Positions 25,717 to 38,294 of a stretch of 64,000 nucleotides of DNA are shown here, one piece after another. The notes beneath the pieces are model-generated. The model was given only the letters and a program-made list of their open reading frames with translations, was not told the origin of the DNA and ran no database searches. The DNA comes from Blakeslea trispora (Eukaryota > Mucoromycota > Mucoromycetes > Mucorales > Choanephoraceae). The stretch lies in the NCBI GenBank assembly GCA_025331445.1, contig JAIWNE010000123.1, forward strand, positions 35,429 through 99,428. The letters are read 5' to 3'. Both the position numbers and the translations under genes were made by a program. How positions within the stretch are numbered: the first letter of the stretch is position 1; each line of letters opens with the position of its first letter.

Positions 25717-27888
25717 GGTGTTGGCTAAGAGTATGAAGAAAAAAAAAAAAAAAGAAAAATTTTGCCTTGTCAGATATAGATAAAATTTTTGACTGCGGTG
25801 TTTGAAAAAGGTACCTGCGGGCAATAGATTATCTTTTTCATCTATCAAAGCCTTTTTTTTTTTTTGATTCTTTTCTTTATCTTTGTATAACATGCTCTAT
25901 CTATCTGAAGGCTGTTTTGATCTTTTTTTTTTTTTTTGCTTAAATCATCATAGGCTGTAGTCATAGCAACTTGTGTTCACAGTTGCTTAGTTTTGAGCAG
26001 ACAATCAAAACAACTCGGAAGAGGAAGAACGCAAGTTTGAGTCTACCTGTAGCATACAAGCTTAAGAACCCAAGAGCCAATCACATGACACAAAATAAAC
26101 TTTTTTTCTTTTGTTACTGAAAACATGCTAGCTTTTGATATACGAAAAAAAAAAAGAAAACTTGACAAGCAAGAAAGAAGCCATATCACTATAGACAGAC
26201 ATAAACAAAAATCAACTCACCACATAAGCTGACAATCTTTGTTGATGTCTAGATTTATCATACTCCCCTTGACCCAATCATCATCGAGACTCCTACAGTA
26301 AAGACTTAATATAAACATCCCCCCCCCTCATTGTGCGTCATCTTGAATGAAAGAGAGAGAAGGGGGGGGGGACAACGCTTATTATCCTATTGTTACTATA
26401 CTGTCTTTCTAAATTATACGTCATAATATGAATGCCTTGAGTCTGCGTAACCTTAATTTTTTTCTTTTAAGAAGGTGTCTGGATTATTCTCTATGCAAGG
26501 GCGTTTAGCATTTATGTGCGTGGATCATGCTAACTTTGGAAATAAATGGATTTTTTGAAAATCGTATGATCAGACGATCTGTAGCGATGGTCTAGTTTGC
26601 TTCATGAGAAGGTTTCTCCAAGCTATGTTCAGACTGATAAACAGCAAGTTGTCTCTAAGAAATGAGTTCAAAAAGTTTCTTGAATTTGCTGACAGTTAAA
26701 TGCAGTCTCTAAAGTGTATATGTCAGTTCAAGGGAAAATCTCGAAATATCTGATGAGGATAATGCTTGAATCAATTAGCGTCCATCTTTATCAAAATAAC
26801 TAGTTTTTTTTTTTCAAGGTGATCAAATAGAGTATGGGCAACTTATTCTTCAGCCTGTGAACCTGATGAGAGTAACTTCCTCCTTGAATCAAAAATAGAT
26901 AGACTTGCGAATCCAAGGTGATTGATTGGATAACAAAAAGCTGTAGAACAGAATAGGATAATCAAACTGTCAAAAGTGTCCCCCCCAAACTCTCTTTGTG
27001 CTGTACCTAGAAATCGTCGATCTGAACTATCTCATTTATCAAACCTCATGAAAATAGTAGCATTATGTTACATAGCCTCAAATTACTTGTCTCTTTATGG
27101 ACCTTTTCTTCAGACATTTTGTTACATGCCAACTGTATTTGGTTCCACTCATCATTTAGGTACAGTTCTCATTATATCACAAATCATAGTCAAGATCCAA
27201 AGCTATAATTAGCTTATCTCTCTATCCTCTACCACAGCTAATGATTCACATTATCAAACTTAGACTAATAGAGATGTATTGTAAAAAGAAAAAAAAGAGA
27301 GAGTTGCAATAGCCACTTTCGTCAGTAATTCTTGAGACATGCTACTCTTGTATACTTTTTTCAATTGAATGGCGTTTGAAGCAATTCCAGGTTTTAAAAG
27401 ATTGCTTTTGTATTATATGTTTTTATATCAAACAAACGCTTCAATTGAGTAGACTGTATATATAGAGATTCTATCATTCAGTTAGAATGATGGCTATCTT
27501 CAATTTGCTCCAAGCATAGATCTGTCTCAAGTTGAATCTTGAGATTGTCTTAATTTCAAGTATATTTCCAGAAAAGTAAAAAAAAAAAAAAAAAAAGATA
27601 TAGTACTCCTTTCTGTCAAATCACTCGAGTCATTTCATCAAGTCTGACAGTACAAAACAACAATAACTGAAAGCACTATTAGTATCTGTTAACAATGTCT
27701 CAGTTAAAATAGTGATACCAAGACAATTTTCCAAGCATTTAGTTTTTCCAAAAGCCGAATTTTTTTTTTTTTTTTTTCTTTGTATTTTTTTTTTCTTTTT
27801 CTTCTTTTTTTTTTTCTTTCACCTGCAAAAAAAAAAGAATAGTCAAAGTTGTATCATTGTGCCTTTCTTTTTGTAGAAGAGCCTAGAT
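25717..27888. other. Intergenic between lysyl-tRNA synthetase and MTC6-like genes (divergent promoters)
   Basis: Both flanking genes start at its ends, so it carries two promoters. It has poly-T tracts at 25922-25938 and 27760-27780, C9 at 26319-26327, G10 at 26362-26371, an imperfect inverted repeat at 27359-27450 and one partial copy of a dispersed repeat at 27543-27561. No coding region is supported. Confidence 0.45.
27359..27450. repeat. Imperfect inverted repeat
   Basis: The left arm around 27362-27381 (TCAATTGAATGGCGTTTG) is matched in reverse complement by CAAACGCTTCAATTGA at about 27432-27447, with a 2-nt gap in one arm, around a spacer of about 50 nt. It could form a hairpin or be the remains of a small inverted-repeat element. 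Confidence 0.35.
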
Positions 27889-29549
27889 ATGCTTCTTGTG
27901 TATGTGATTGTAGCTATATCTCTTCTTAGTCAGCCAATTGCATCTGATTATCTCGGTGATACACCTTACCAAAACCGAACTTTTGTATCAACACCCCTTC
28001 AGATACAAAGAGACCTTGGTGCTAATGTAACCATAGATCAACTTGTATGGCCAACAATACATCTATCTGATGCTTATTTCGACCACGACTTCTCTTCTGC
28101 CCGACTGCCTGGCATTCATCATCTACTCGATATGGGCTACAAACGATTGATTGTGGATATCTATTGGTATGCATCTAGCTGGCAGTTGTGCCCCTTTTCG
28201 CTTGCTTCAGTACCAGACGACTATCGCTGTTCGACAAATGCTACCTTGAATGAGCTTATGGTTGTTGTCAATGATTATTTGCTTTCAACTGGTCTTGACT
28301 TTGCTCCTATGCGCACAGACCTTGTGTTTATCGTGTTGAATCTACATCAGATAGACAATACGACTGCTGATGCTCATTTGGCAGATATCATGACTCATTC
28401 TACAAGTGCCTATCGAATGTATATGCCTATCAACAGGACAATCGATCTATATGATCCTAGTGCTTCATTCTTTGCTAATGGCAATCAGCCTTATTTCCCA
28501 ATCAACAAAGTTCAATCAGCCTTGTTGTGGCCACAATGGCTTTATTTGATTCAAAAGGAAGCTAGGCTGCTTGTTGCTTTTGGTTCTCAGCCTCTTGGTC
28601 AAACATCTTACCGCCTCACTTCTTTAGATTACAATACCATCTTTAGTCCTCACTATTCAACCTTGTCTAGTATTCAAGCATGTCCTCAAAATGCATCTTG
28701 GGCGTTTGTTTCTGATGCCAATCAAGAGGCATTCAATTACTCAACAGCACTCAAAACAGTAAGTGACTTTATTGAATTGTCAAGGGCAAAACTGATTAAT
28801 AAGAAAAAAAAAAGACACAGTGTGGCTATTCTCCTGTTTTCTCTCATCATAATTATTCAACTTCAAAATCTATTCAATCTGACACTGACAGTGGTCATTT
28901 GGCAGACAACATTCTATCCACCATCTGGTCTTGGGATATAAATGAGCCAAATACAAAAAACTCAAACAAATGCGCTGCAATGATGTCAAGTAACGGAAGG
29001 TGGAGAGCAAGCGACTGCACAGATGAATATAGAGTCGCCTGTAGGCTACAGAATAACCCAGATGTCTGGCTTATCACACAACGAGCCTATGACTATGATC
29101 GCTCTATTACAGCTTGTCCACCTGACTATACGTTTGATGTCCCACATATTCCGAGACAGAATACATTGCTGAAACGCTTGATAGATCAACAGGGAGATAT
29201 ACAACAGGATAGAATATGGATAAATTTAAACCTAGTAAGGGGTAGACAAGACTGTTGGGTGATTGGTCGCTATGGAAGCTGTTGGTGGGCAGATGATGTA
29301 AATAGAGTGAATCATGCTGATTTCAAACAAACAATGGCTAACAATCTCTTTTTATAGGACAAAAATGCATTTTCAGGTCTGATAAAAACTTCAGTTGTAA
29401 GTGGTGTGATTGTACTCATTGTGGTTGGTATTTTCATGTGGGTGAAATGTGCAAGACTATGGCGAAATAGAAATTCAAGGGCTCGTAGAGCAGCTATTAA
29501 AGCCATGTTGGCCAGAAGAGATTATGTTACCATTCCTGTAAGTTTGTGA
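27889..29549 (+). CDS. MTC6: MTC6-like membrane glycoprotein (maintenance of telomere capping protein 6 family)
   Basis: Three exons, 27889-28758, 28821-29297 and 29358-29549, join in phase. The protein has a signal peptide (MLLVYVIVAISLLSQPIAS) and a large luminal or extracellular part with VTIDQLVWPTIHLSDAYFDHD, LLDMGYKRLIVDIYWY and several N-glycosylation sites (NRT, NVT, NAT, NRT). A cysteine-rich lectin-like segment follows (WSWDINEP, KCAAMMSSNGRWRASDC, VACR). One transmembrane helix (SGVIVLIVVGIFMWV) precedes a basic cytoplasmic tail. This arrangement fits Mtc6 of yeasts and filamentous fungi. The yeast gene was found through genetic interaction with cdc13-1; the biochemical role is unknown. 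A donor GTAAGT immediately before the stop and a strong acceptor at about 29639 allow an alternative short tail. Confidence 0.7.
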
Positions 29550-29850
29550 TGAGAAAATTTAGATAGGAGAATACTCATCTATCTTAAACTAGGCATAGAC
29601 ATGATACCCCCCCCCCTTTCTCTCTCTCTTTCCTTTTAGAAGAAAAAAAAAGTATATATATATATATTGTAAATACACTAATAGATGTTGTAAAACAAGC
29701 CACCCATATCATTTACTGTTGCGATAAGTGTTATCTTTATAAGACAAGACTTTATACAAAGGGTAAATCAAAGAGCTTTTATTTTGTCAAGTTGATTGGT
29801 AGGTAAATTGAAGAGAAAATAAGGGTATAGGCATGCATAAAGGGTGGGTT

Positions 29851-30392
29851 TTAAGCAGTAGCAGATGATATCATTTCCTGGTGTTCCCCATCGGGTTCTT
29901 CTTGTGTATTGAGTAGTTGTGGTTCATTTGCATATCTAAAACATAGTATTTCTTAATATTCACTCTTTCATTTTAACTTGCTTCTTGCCATCATGCGTAC
30001 AGAGAAAAAAAAAGAAAGTGGGTTATTTACATAAGTGGTTCATCACTGTTGGACAACCTGTTTAAATGCAGGTACACGTCTGTTCCATAACTGGAAACAA
30101 AAAAAAAAGAGTTCAATATGAGTGTTTGATCAGATAAATCCATTCTGCTTGCTCTCTCCTTACCCTTCCATTGAAATAAGCTTCAAATCACCACCAAAAT
30201 AACGAGCATACTATAGAGTGAAACATAGAGTCAACATATGTTGAATATCATATGTGCATTCATTCATCCTTACTAATCTTGATATGGGTAAACCATATCC
30301 GAAACCAGCCATAGGTGCCTTAAAAATCTGACTGATTAAAATCTTCTTCTAATCCTTGTGCTTCAGCCGTTGTATACTATAGAGTCATTATT

Positions 30393-30432
<40 letters not shown>

Positions 30433-31622
30433 ATAATGAAACTACTCTTACCATATAAGTCCATGCGAGGGGGATATTGGAGCGAGGTAGACCACCACCT
30501 TCATCAGAGATTTTGATAGTAATGTCTTCTTTCCCATGAGCAATAATCAATCGGATAGGAGGATACTGATCCTCATAATCAACACCATAACGCTCAACCA
30601 CGGCACGATATGAGTTCTTGAGTAACTCAAACAGCATGTGGTTCAAATGAGATGGAACGTACATAAATTCGATATCTCCGGGGCAAAACATGTGTACTTC
30701 AGGGGCACGATAAAGCCCATAATGTTCTTCACATATAAATTTGGCGTTTGCAATGGCATCCAATGCTACTTCTCGAATATTGGTCTTGGTACAGATGACA
30801 CCTACATGATTCTCTCGCTTACGTCCCTTGTAGAGTGCGATATGTTGCCCTATCAGCATACGAATACCAATGCGTGACAGGTAAAATCGGTCAAGGAACT
30901 GTTGTACTTCTGTATCGATTAATGGAGAATTTAAATGTTCCTTGTACTCTAAAATTCCTTGAGCAACCGTAGTCACAACCGGGTCATGTCTGTGTTTGAC
31001 TCTTTCGATTGTCTTGACAAAGGCGTTTGTGTAATCAACGACCTCTTGCGGACATTCAATATGCTCGGCATGGCTGTAATAACGATGGCCTATGGGGACA
31101 GAAGGGTGAAGACTATGTTGATGCTTATAGTTCTTGAGAGATGGATTAGGTACGTTGTTGGGCAAATATCTCTCTGGTGAAGCTTTTGTCAGGAATTGTT
31201 GTTTCATTGCCTGAGTCATTTGAGGTGGTTTAAGTTCAATGAGATCTTGAAACGATTGAGCATACCAATCTTTCACTCTTTTTATAGATGGCATTTGACT
31301 CAAGTTGCGTGGTAACTCGTCAAGTTCTTTTACTCGGTGTGCTAGTCGAATAGGAAGTTCCTCTAGTTCAGAGTGAGTAAAAAGGTTTTTTTTATGGTAG
31401 GCAAATAAACAGATTTCTTACCATGTAGGAATTGGCTAGCTCTAAATAAGGTACTTTGTGAAGGGTTTTGACCTGAAGAGAGAGGGGGGGATAAATAGAT
31501 GTTTTATAAACAGTAGGATGATATTTACCAAACATCACCATTTGTTTTAATGATACGCCTGTTTGTGGGAACCGAGCAAAATGTCTTATTTTGTCGTAAA
31601 GTTGAGGAGATAATGAAGACAT
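29851..31622 (-). CDS. Mitochondrial pyruvate dehydrogenase kinase (PDK/BCKDK family)
   Basis: Protein serine kinase with a histidine-kinase-like fold that phosphorylates and switches off the E1 subunit of mitochondrial pyruvate (or branched-chain) dehydrogenase. The N-terminal FARFPQTGVSLKQMVMFG is the standard PDK start after the first helix. The ATP-binding boxes are present: N box ELLKNSYRAVVE, G1 box ISDEGGGLP and, after an intron, GFGYGLPISRLYARYFGG (G2). The usual 'YGTDVYLHLNRL' block follows. About seven exons. The intron after AWTYM carries a 36-nt GA/CT microsatellite. Length, about 440 residues, fits the family. The substrate, PDH versus BCKDH, is not decided by sequence; PDH is more likely. 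Confidence 0.93.
30394..30429. repeat. (AG)n microsatellite in a PDK intron
   Basis: About 18 uninterrupted AG units, read as CT on the coding strand, lie inside the intron just after the AWTYM exon and may serve as its pyrimidine tract. Confidence 0.9.
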
Positions 31623-32418
31623 GAGAAAATGAAGTTACTGAGAAGAAAACAAAAGAAAAAGGAAAAAAGAACGGAAAGTTAATTATAAATGATTTTTTTC
31701 ACGCTGATTCACATGCGATTGGTGTTTTGTTGATTTTACCCCGCATTTTGAATAAAAAATTATGAAATGCAAATTGGAATACTAGTGACGGGCTTTCAAT
31801 TAACAGTGGCATATCAAACACGAATATCAGTTGATTCGAAATAAGGTTATCATCTGTCAGTGATCTTGCCTCCAACCTGTGAATTGATGCAATAATGAGG
31901 GGAGGATTTGGTGAGTATGAGATGCATGTTGAAACACAAAGAGAGAATTAGGTAGTGTAGTTTATGCTCATCATTACATAAATATAGTCAAGGGTGTTTC
32001 TCTTGTTTTGCAGTGAAGCACAGATATGAACTGGAGTTGAGCATTTAAAGTGACTATGAAAACAAAGATCAACACTATATAGCTATCTGACTCACTCTCT
32101 ACTTGAACATGACATATACTTTGCAGAGTGTCTTTAGCATTAACAATAAACAGATCTTTGCTTTATTTTATATTGACATGAAGAAAATAAAGGGGGGGGG
32201 ATTGAGTCTGTATAGGTTCAATTGAAATTTAAGGTTAAAGAATTGCATTTGTTTTTTTTTCAAGATAATCAAGTTCTCTTTAATTCAGACAAAAGTGAAC
32301 ATAACCATTGTACAACCATAAACCATGGCAAATAGTTATGATATTTTACGAAAACTGAGCCGTTTTTTTTTTAATTATTATTATGATTTAAACACTTGTA
32401 ATCCGTACAAACCCGAGA
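31623..32418. other. Intergenic between PDK start and GPI16 stop
   Basis: PDK promoter region; contains G9 at 32192-32200. No gene recognised. Confidence 0.45.
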
Positions 32419-34465
32419 CTACTTGTTACACACAACAATAAAATTACGTATAAGCAGATTGAAGAGTGATCCAAAAAACAAAGCAATCACGGTACATGTG
32501 AGTGTAATGACGTTGTATGGCATACTGAAATCTGGTGTAGGCAATCTAACAAGTAAAGTGTCTGTATAGATACGTTTGGGTTCCCCTTGTAGTCTACAAA
32601 GAGAGAGTGTGCGTGTGTGGAAATGAGTCAGAAGGGATAGAAAGAAACTACCATACTTACACAAGGCTTGATGTATCTGTGGGTATCCAGGCTGTAATAA
32701 TACCAGAACTAAATTCGGAAGAAAAATAAATTGAGTCTAACTCTTTCTCACGCTTTGTTCATCATTTCCTTTACCCAACATCAAAACCTCTATTTGCGTC
32801 AGGGCGATGCTCTGTATACTTGAGGAAAACTTTGTCGAATTCCATCGAGAGGGTCACAGTCGAGTTGGCAGGTATCAGTAATTCGCATTCAATAGTCGTC
32901 GGTCTTCCACGATCAATAGCAGGTTGATAATACATCTTTTTTATCATCGAATTGTCCCCACCTTCTTCTATTTTTAATGTATGTAGATAAAACTTGAGGT
33001 ACCATGGAATAGAGTCATAGTAAATGACTGGTATATCACTGAACTGATTTCTGTTATGGATTGTCATCTTCAATCCACCATGCTCTTGGCCATAACCAGT
33101 AAAATAGCGTTCTGCATAAACCATAGGTTGCATAGGCTCAATTGCTGATAAAAAAAAAAGAAAATAAGCTTTCCATATTTCTATCCTCTATGTATAGAAC
33201 CTTACGATGATCAAAACTATGTTGATTCCATTCCATACGGATATCTAATGGTTGATGTGATAGACGGTACACCATAGTTTGACCCATTGTTTGATCTGGC
33301 ATTGGCTTTAACTCATAGTGACCGCCTACATTCTCTAAATCGACCAGAACTCGACTTTGGTTGGCTAAAGGACAGACATGGTGTAGCTCTCTATCGAAAA
33401 TAGAGGCTAGAGACCAATCTCTCCGGCCTGTATCTCTCACAGGATCCATCACAGATGTTACTGTTTGCTCAAGTTCCAATCTACGGCGAGTACAATGTTC
33501 ATCCTTCAGAAACACTCAGCAAAGTCTATCGTTGAATTGTATGGTTCAGGTAAGAAACTTACCAGGCAAACAGATTTTGCATGAATAGCCATAGAGTGAA
33601 AGTTAGAGTTATAAATCTTGTGAGGATTCAATAGTGTAGAGATGCCAGACTATAGAACGTTTTCAACATATCAATACTCAAAAAATATGGAGAGAGAGAG
33701 GGTTTCCCCCCCCCCACACACACACACAGGGTATCAACTTACTTTAGATTTGCATGGCAACAATTTGATCCAGGGCGTCAGATTCTCTGTACAAACATTC
33801 TCATGCGGTAATGAGCCATAACGTAACCTTCCATCTCTGACAGTCTCTGATTGAAACGACAACCGAGGCTCTGTTGTGATTGTCTGGTCAATAAAATTAA
33901 GTGAGGCACAGAATAGACCAGAAAGGGTATTGGTCAGTGCTTTCCACTGATTGTCTATACTTTTTTAAAATAAACAATATTAGTTTTCTATCTTTCCAAT
34001 TGACCTTTGCCTTGATCCTTCTTCTTATATTACTCTGCTGAATCTTTAAGCCATGCCCATAACTCAACACCTGTGCCTACTGATAAGGTAGGTGGGTAAG
34101 CCCATTCCTCATAGTTCCATCTACCCTGAGTGAAAGACAGGTGCATTTCACGTACACCAAAAGACTGAAGTATTTCTCCAATAGCTTTGGGATACAAACC
34201 ATAGTCTGACACTAAGAGAACAAGAAGAGGTTATGTATCAATGGTAGGAAGCAAGAGAACAACTGTTTCGATCGTTACGTAAGGTATCAGGTTGTGTATG
34301 AGCATCAGTCTGTATATTGAACTCAAAATGAGCAAGTAGCTTTCCATCTGGTAAGTTACGTAAACTCAAGTCTTCTGTATATTCTTCAGAGACACGATCA
34401 GATAACTGAGCTTGACCAAGGCTTAAACAACATAAGCTGATGATAGAAAATGAAAAGACACGCAT
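32419..34465 (-). CDS. GPI16: GPI transamidase subunit GPI16/PIG-T
   Basis: Subunit of the ER complex that attaches GPI anchors to proteins. The start [20 protein letters not shown] is a signal peptide. Landmarks of the family are [125 protein letters not shown] and [14 protein letters not shown]. One transmembrane helix near the C-terminus ([21 protein letters not shown]) ends the chain. There are about eight exons; an intron at about 33690-33740 contains a C10/CA tract. The start lies about 195 bp from the start of the divergent Gyp8-type GAP gene, so the two probably share a promoter region. Confidence 0.93.
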
Positions 34466-34660
34466 AAATAAGGCAAGAAGAAAGAAGAAGAAAAAAAAAA
34501 GAGAGAGAGGAAGAGTTGTAACAAACTGATAATAGCTTAGAACAAGCTTGTGACCGCACTCTATAGATTTCTAACTCTGCATGTAATCCTCTCTCTTTTT
34601 TTTAAATTATTTCTCTTTCTTTTCTTTTCTTTTTATTCTAGTGTGTTTTTCCTCAAACAA
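34466..34660. promoter_or_regulatory. Divergent promoter region of GPI16 and the Rab GAP gene
   Basis: The 195-bp gap between the two start codons has an A/G-rich half next to GPI16 (34487-34512) and a C/T-rich half next to the GAP gene (34588-34640). Each reads as a pyrimidine-rich leader on its own gene's strand. Confidence 0.5.
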
Positions 34661-36416
34661 ATGATGAAACGCAGACAAAAGCAGAAGCGAAAACAGGCAA
34701 AAAAAAAGACACTACACCATAGCTATAAAAATAGCCCTGCGCACGAGAATGAAGCGTTCCAGATAACTTTTAAAATAAATCAAGCTCTAAAGACCGAAAA
34801 CTTTAGTCTGTTACGTGAAATTGGCCGAGAATCTGGATTCCATAGTGATGCTATACGAAGAAGAGTATGGTAAGCTAATAGATTTGGTAAAAGGGGAAAG
34901 GTTGTTGAATCATGCTATCTCGACAGGCCATTCTTGTTACATTGTACAGATCATGAAACAGATAAAATGATAGAAGGTGATTTGGAAGGTAAGCTATTTT
35001 CTACATATCTGTGTTACCATGCCAATTTCTTTGTTTTTCAAGTTCCTCACAAAGATGAAAGTCAAGTAAAGTTGGATGTGATTCGATCATTCAATTCGTT
35101 TCCCAAGAGTAAGTGAAGCATCGTCTTTTTTTACTAGTATTCAAAAAAGATGAAACTTATCATACTGTTTCTGTTACCAGACATTGACGAACAAGAGAAA
35201 GAGAAATTACAGGCACAATTAGACCAAGTGATTACACATGTCTTACGATCCTATCCATCATTGCACTATTACCAGGTTATTTAGCTCACACAAAACAACT
35301 CTGGACATAGATCTCATTTTTTTTTTTAAACTTAGGGATTTCATGATATTTGTTGTGTGTTTATTCTGATGTTTGGAGCAAAATATGCTTGTAAACTAAT
35401 GGAATCAGTTGCTTTATTCTATTTGAGATATCCTTTTTTTTTTTCTATTTCAGTAACAAACAAACACTTTTTTTTTGTATATCCTTAACTCTTTCTTTAC
35501 AGATGAGATGTTTGTCAATATGGAACCAGTATTGAAGCAGTTAACCATCTTGGACACGTTGATTCGTCTAAAAGATCAAGAGCTCTATGCGCTTATATCC
35601 GAGTGAGTCTTAACCTGTATGATTCAAGGCAGAGCTTTTTTTGATTAAAACATTGCTTTTTTTTTATCTGGTCTATACTATTAGAGCAGGTGTCTTACCT
35701 TACTATAGTCTGTCGTGGGTTATTACTTGGTGTAGTCATAATCTGGATGATTTGGATAAACTTGCAAGGCTGTTTGATCTCTTTCTGTGCTCCAATCCGT
35801 TCATGCCTGTCTATTTTGCTGCTGCTGTTGTGTTGTCCAGACGAGATCAAGTACTTGCTTTACCATGCGATGTCAGCACAATCCATAGTTTCTTGACTAA
35901 ACTGCCTAAAGACATGGATGTACAGCAGCTCTGTCAAACAGCATGCGATTTAGAAGCTGAGTACTCTGTATACGACATTCAATGCTTAAGTCAGGTACCA
36001 TTGGACAAAGAGTCGGCCGTCAATCGATATACGCATGATTGGATACCTTTGCATGACACGAACGACTTGAACCGTGTACTCCAAGATCATATTATGCCTA
36101 TTCTGAAAGAACATGATCGAACACCCATCGATCTTGTTTTGCCAAAGACTCAAGAGAAACAAGAAGATGATGATACATCAGCTGCTGTTTTAGCTAAACT
36201 ACGCTCGTGGGCCACCAAAGATATTGCACTCTATACACTCTTTACAGTGAGTGCAGGTGTGGGTCTTTTGGCTATTGTTATGTCAAATACTGATATAGTG
36301 AGGTAAGTCTAAATCAAGTTTCTTTTTTTTTTTTTTTGGTCTGTTTATTCATATCTATTAAACAAATTCATATCATAAATAACAATTATAGGGAATGGTT
36401 AACAAGTGGAATTTAA
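34661..36416 (+). CDS. TBC-domain Rab GTPase-activating protein, TBC1D20/Gyp8 type, tail-anchored
   Basis: Stimulates GTP hydrolysis by Rab1/Ypt1-type GTPases at the ER and Golgi. A Lys/Arg-rich N-terminus (MMKRRQKQKRKQAKKK) precedes helices with SLLREIGRESGFHSDAIRRRVW. The catalytic arginine motif IxxDxxR is present as VKLDVIRSF and the glutamine finger as YYQGFHD. GVLPYYSLSWVITWCSHNL and LFDLFLCSNPFMPVYFAAAVVL match the end of the TBC domain. A hydrophobic C-terminal anchor (LYTLFTVSAGVGLLAIVM) is the TBC1D20 hallmark. There are about eight exons with short introns; the last exon (36392-36416) encodes only the final residues REWLTSGI in part. I chose the ATG at 34661 because the upstream frame is only a T-rich leader. 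Confidence 0.9.
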
Positions 36417-36799
36417 CTAAAAACAAATTATGATCAATTTTCCTGTAAAAAGAAAAGAAAAAGGGAGATGGTTATCTATACAGATAGACTAGAAAAGAAG
36501 AAGAGGAAGATGTATACAAAAGATGTGTTTGCAAAACCCTTTGTGTGTGTGTGTGTTGTGTGTGTATATGTGTGTATATCAATTGGTTGCACTTTTTTTT
36601 TTAAAGAATAAGGAAAAAAAAATAGAATGATAGATTAAGGAATTAATAAGCAGATACAATCCAATATATGCAGAATGTATAAATATATATAAAGAAAATA
36701 ATGAGAAAGAAGAGTGAAATTACATAAAAAAAAAAGAAAGAGGAAGGGCGAATGTAAAGAATTGGTAAGGGGAGGGTGGAAACGTTAGTATTAAATTAG

Positions 36800-38294
36800 T
36801 CAGTGCTGATAACCTTGTTTGACAAAGGCTTTCTTCCAACTGTAGAAGAAAAGGTCCAAACACAGGCAGGCTTGTTCTTTAGCTCAACGTCCAATCGTTC
36901 CAAGAAGGCGCCATAGTGTTCGTGAGGAACTCCCAATTGATCAGCTAAATAAGGTTGAGCGCTCTTACAAACCATCTTGAGGTTCCACGAGAATTCTCTG
37001 CTTATACTCTCTGGTTTACCTAAAAGGGAGGGAAAAACATAAAAAGCTATTTAGTTTCTTGATGATTATCTTCTCTAAATAGTGTCCTACTCAAGTCTAC
37101 ATGCTTGTATTCATGCTTAATCACATCAAAGCCTGCTTCTTCAATCCGTCTTTCAATGTTGATATCAATGGAAGGATCTTGACCATTTGCAATCATCTTG
37201 TCAACAACTAAGTTAGGAGTTTTAAATTAGATCTTGACAACAAAGAAATAAAAAAAAAATTTTTTTTTGTTCATATTAAATAAAGAGAGACTTACATGCT
37301 TTACCAACATATATAAAAAACTCATTTCCTTCACTCTATTTACAAGAAATAATTAAACTGATGAATTGATTGAATAGGTTATTTTGCTTACCAATGATCT
37401 GGGTTCTTTTGAGACAACTACACCACCTGGCTTGAGCACACGGTAGATTTCTTTTAATACAGGCAGCCATTCCTCGGATCGAAGAGCAAGATTGAAAAAT
37501 CGAAAGTGAACAGCGTCAAAGGAGTTATCAGGGAATGAAATGCCGTCAAGTACATTATTTAGTTTAAACGACACATTAGAAGGTCGGATGTCACTTGGGA
37601 AGATATCGATCATATCAATACCCACAAGTTCACAATTGGGAAATTCAGTAGCTACATCCTAGTCATTTTATAAACGAATCAGTAACTATTATATTCCCCG
37701 CCATTATATATTTTTGTACACATGCCATATATATTTATAATATATATATTTAATTCTTAATTAAACGCTTACCATGATCCATGTTCCTGGTCCGCAGCCA
37801 ACGTCAAGAATTCTAGCTTGAGCATTGACAGAAGAGTATTTCTCGACAATCTCTCTAGGCACATTTCTGTTGATAGAGAAAAATAAGATGATGAATATTG
37901 TCTATTTTACAAGAGAGCTTACCCTTCAAATAATGCTTTAATAGCAAAATGTTCCTGTTATAACAATGTAGAAAAATGATTGGAGGAGAAATTGAAATTA
38001 GTTTTCTTTTTTTTTTTTCTGACATTTTGTTACTATGAAACCTACTCCAACAAGACGATCTTGTTCCTCATCGTCAATAGGAAACCAGTAAGCTGATTTT
38101 GTGTCGTTATGAAACTCTCTTCCACCTTTGAAGACTCTTTCAGATGTCGCTTGAGCTGACTGATCAGATGAAGTCTGACTGTTTTCGACATTTAGAGAAT
38201 GGGCAGTAGGTCTTCGAAGACTGGTGGCGTTACTTTTTAGAGATCCTTTCTTTCTATAGCTATAGCTACTGTTGGTGGATACGCTTGAGCCCAT
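36800..38294 (-). CDS. Class I SAM-dependent methyltransferase
   Basis: The N-terminal 80 residues are Ser/Thr-rich and low in complexity (MGSSVSTNSSYSYRKKGS). MGSSxS is a possible N-myristoylation signal. Then come KSAYWFPIDDEEQDRLV, EHFAIKALFEG, ARILDVGCGPGTWIMDVATE (SAM motif I), CELVGIDMIDIFP (motif II acidic residue), VLDGISFPDNSFDAVHFRF and EIYRVLKPGGVVVSKE (motif post II/III). This layout is common in fungal proteins of the UbiE/LaeA-like group; the substrate is not predictable. About seven exons, including a small one of about 40 nt near 37298-37337. It converges with the Rab GAP gene. The partial gene at the window start may be a distant paralogue. Confidence 0.88.

Noticed and set aside
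26976..27212. 78-codon frame on the + strand in the divergent spacer
   Set aside because: No motif, no splice context, and length compatible with chance.
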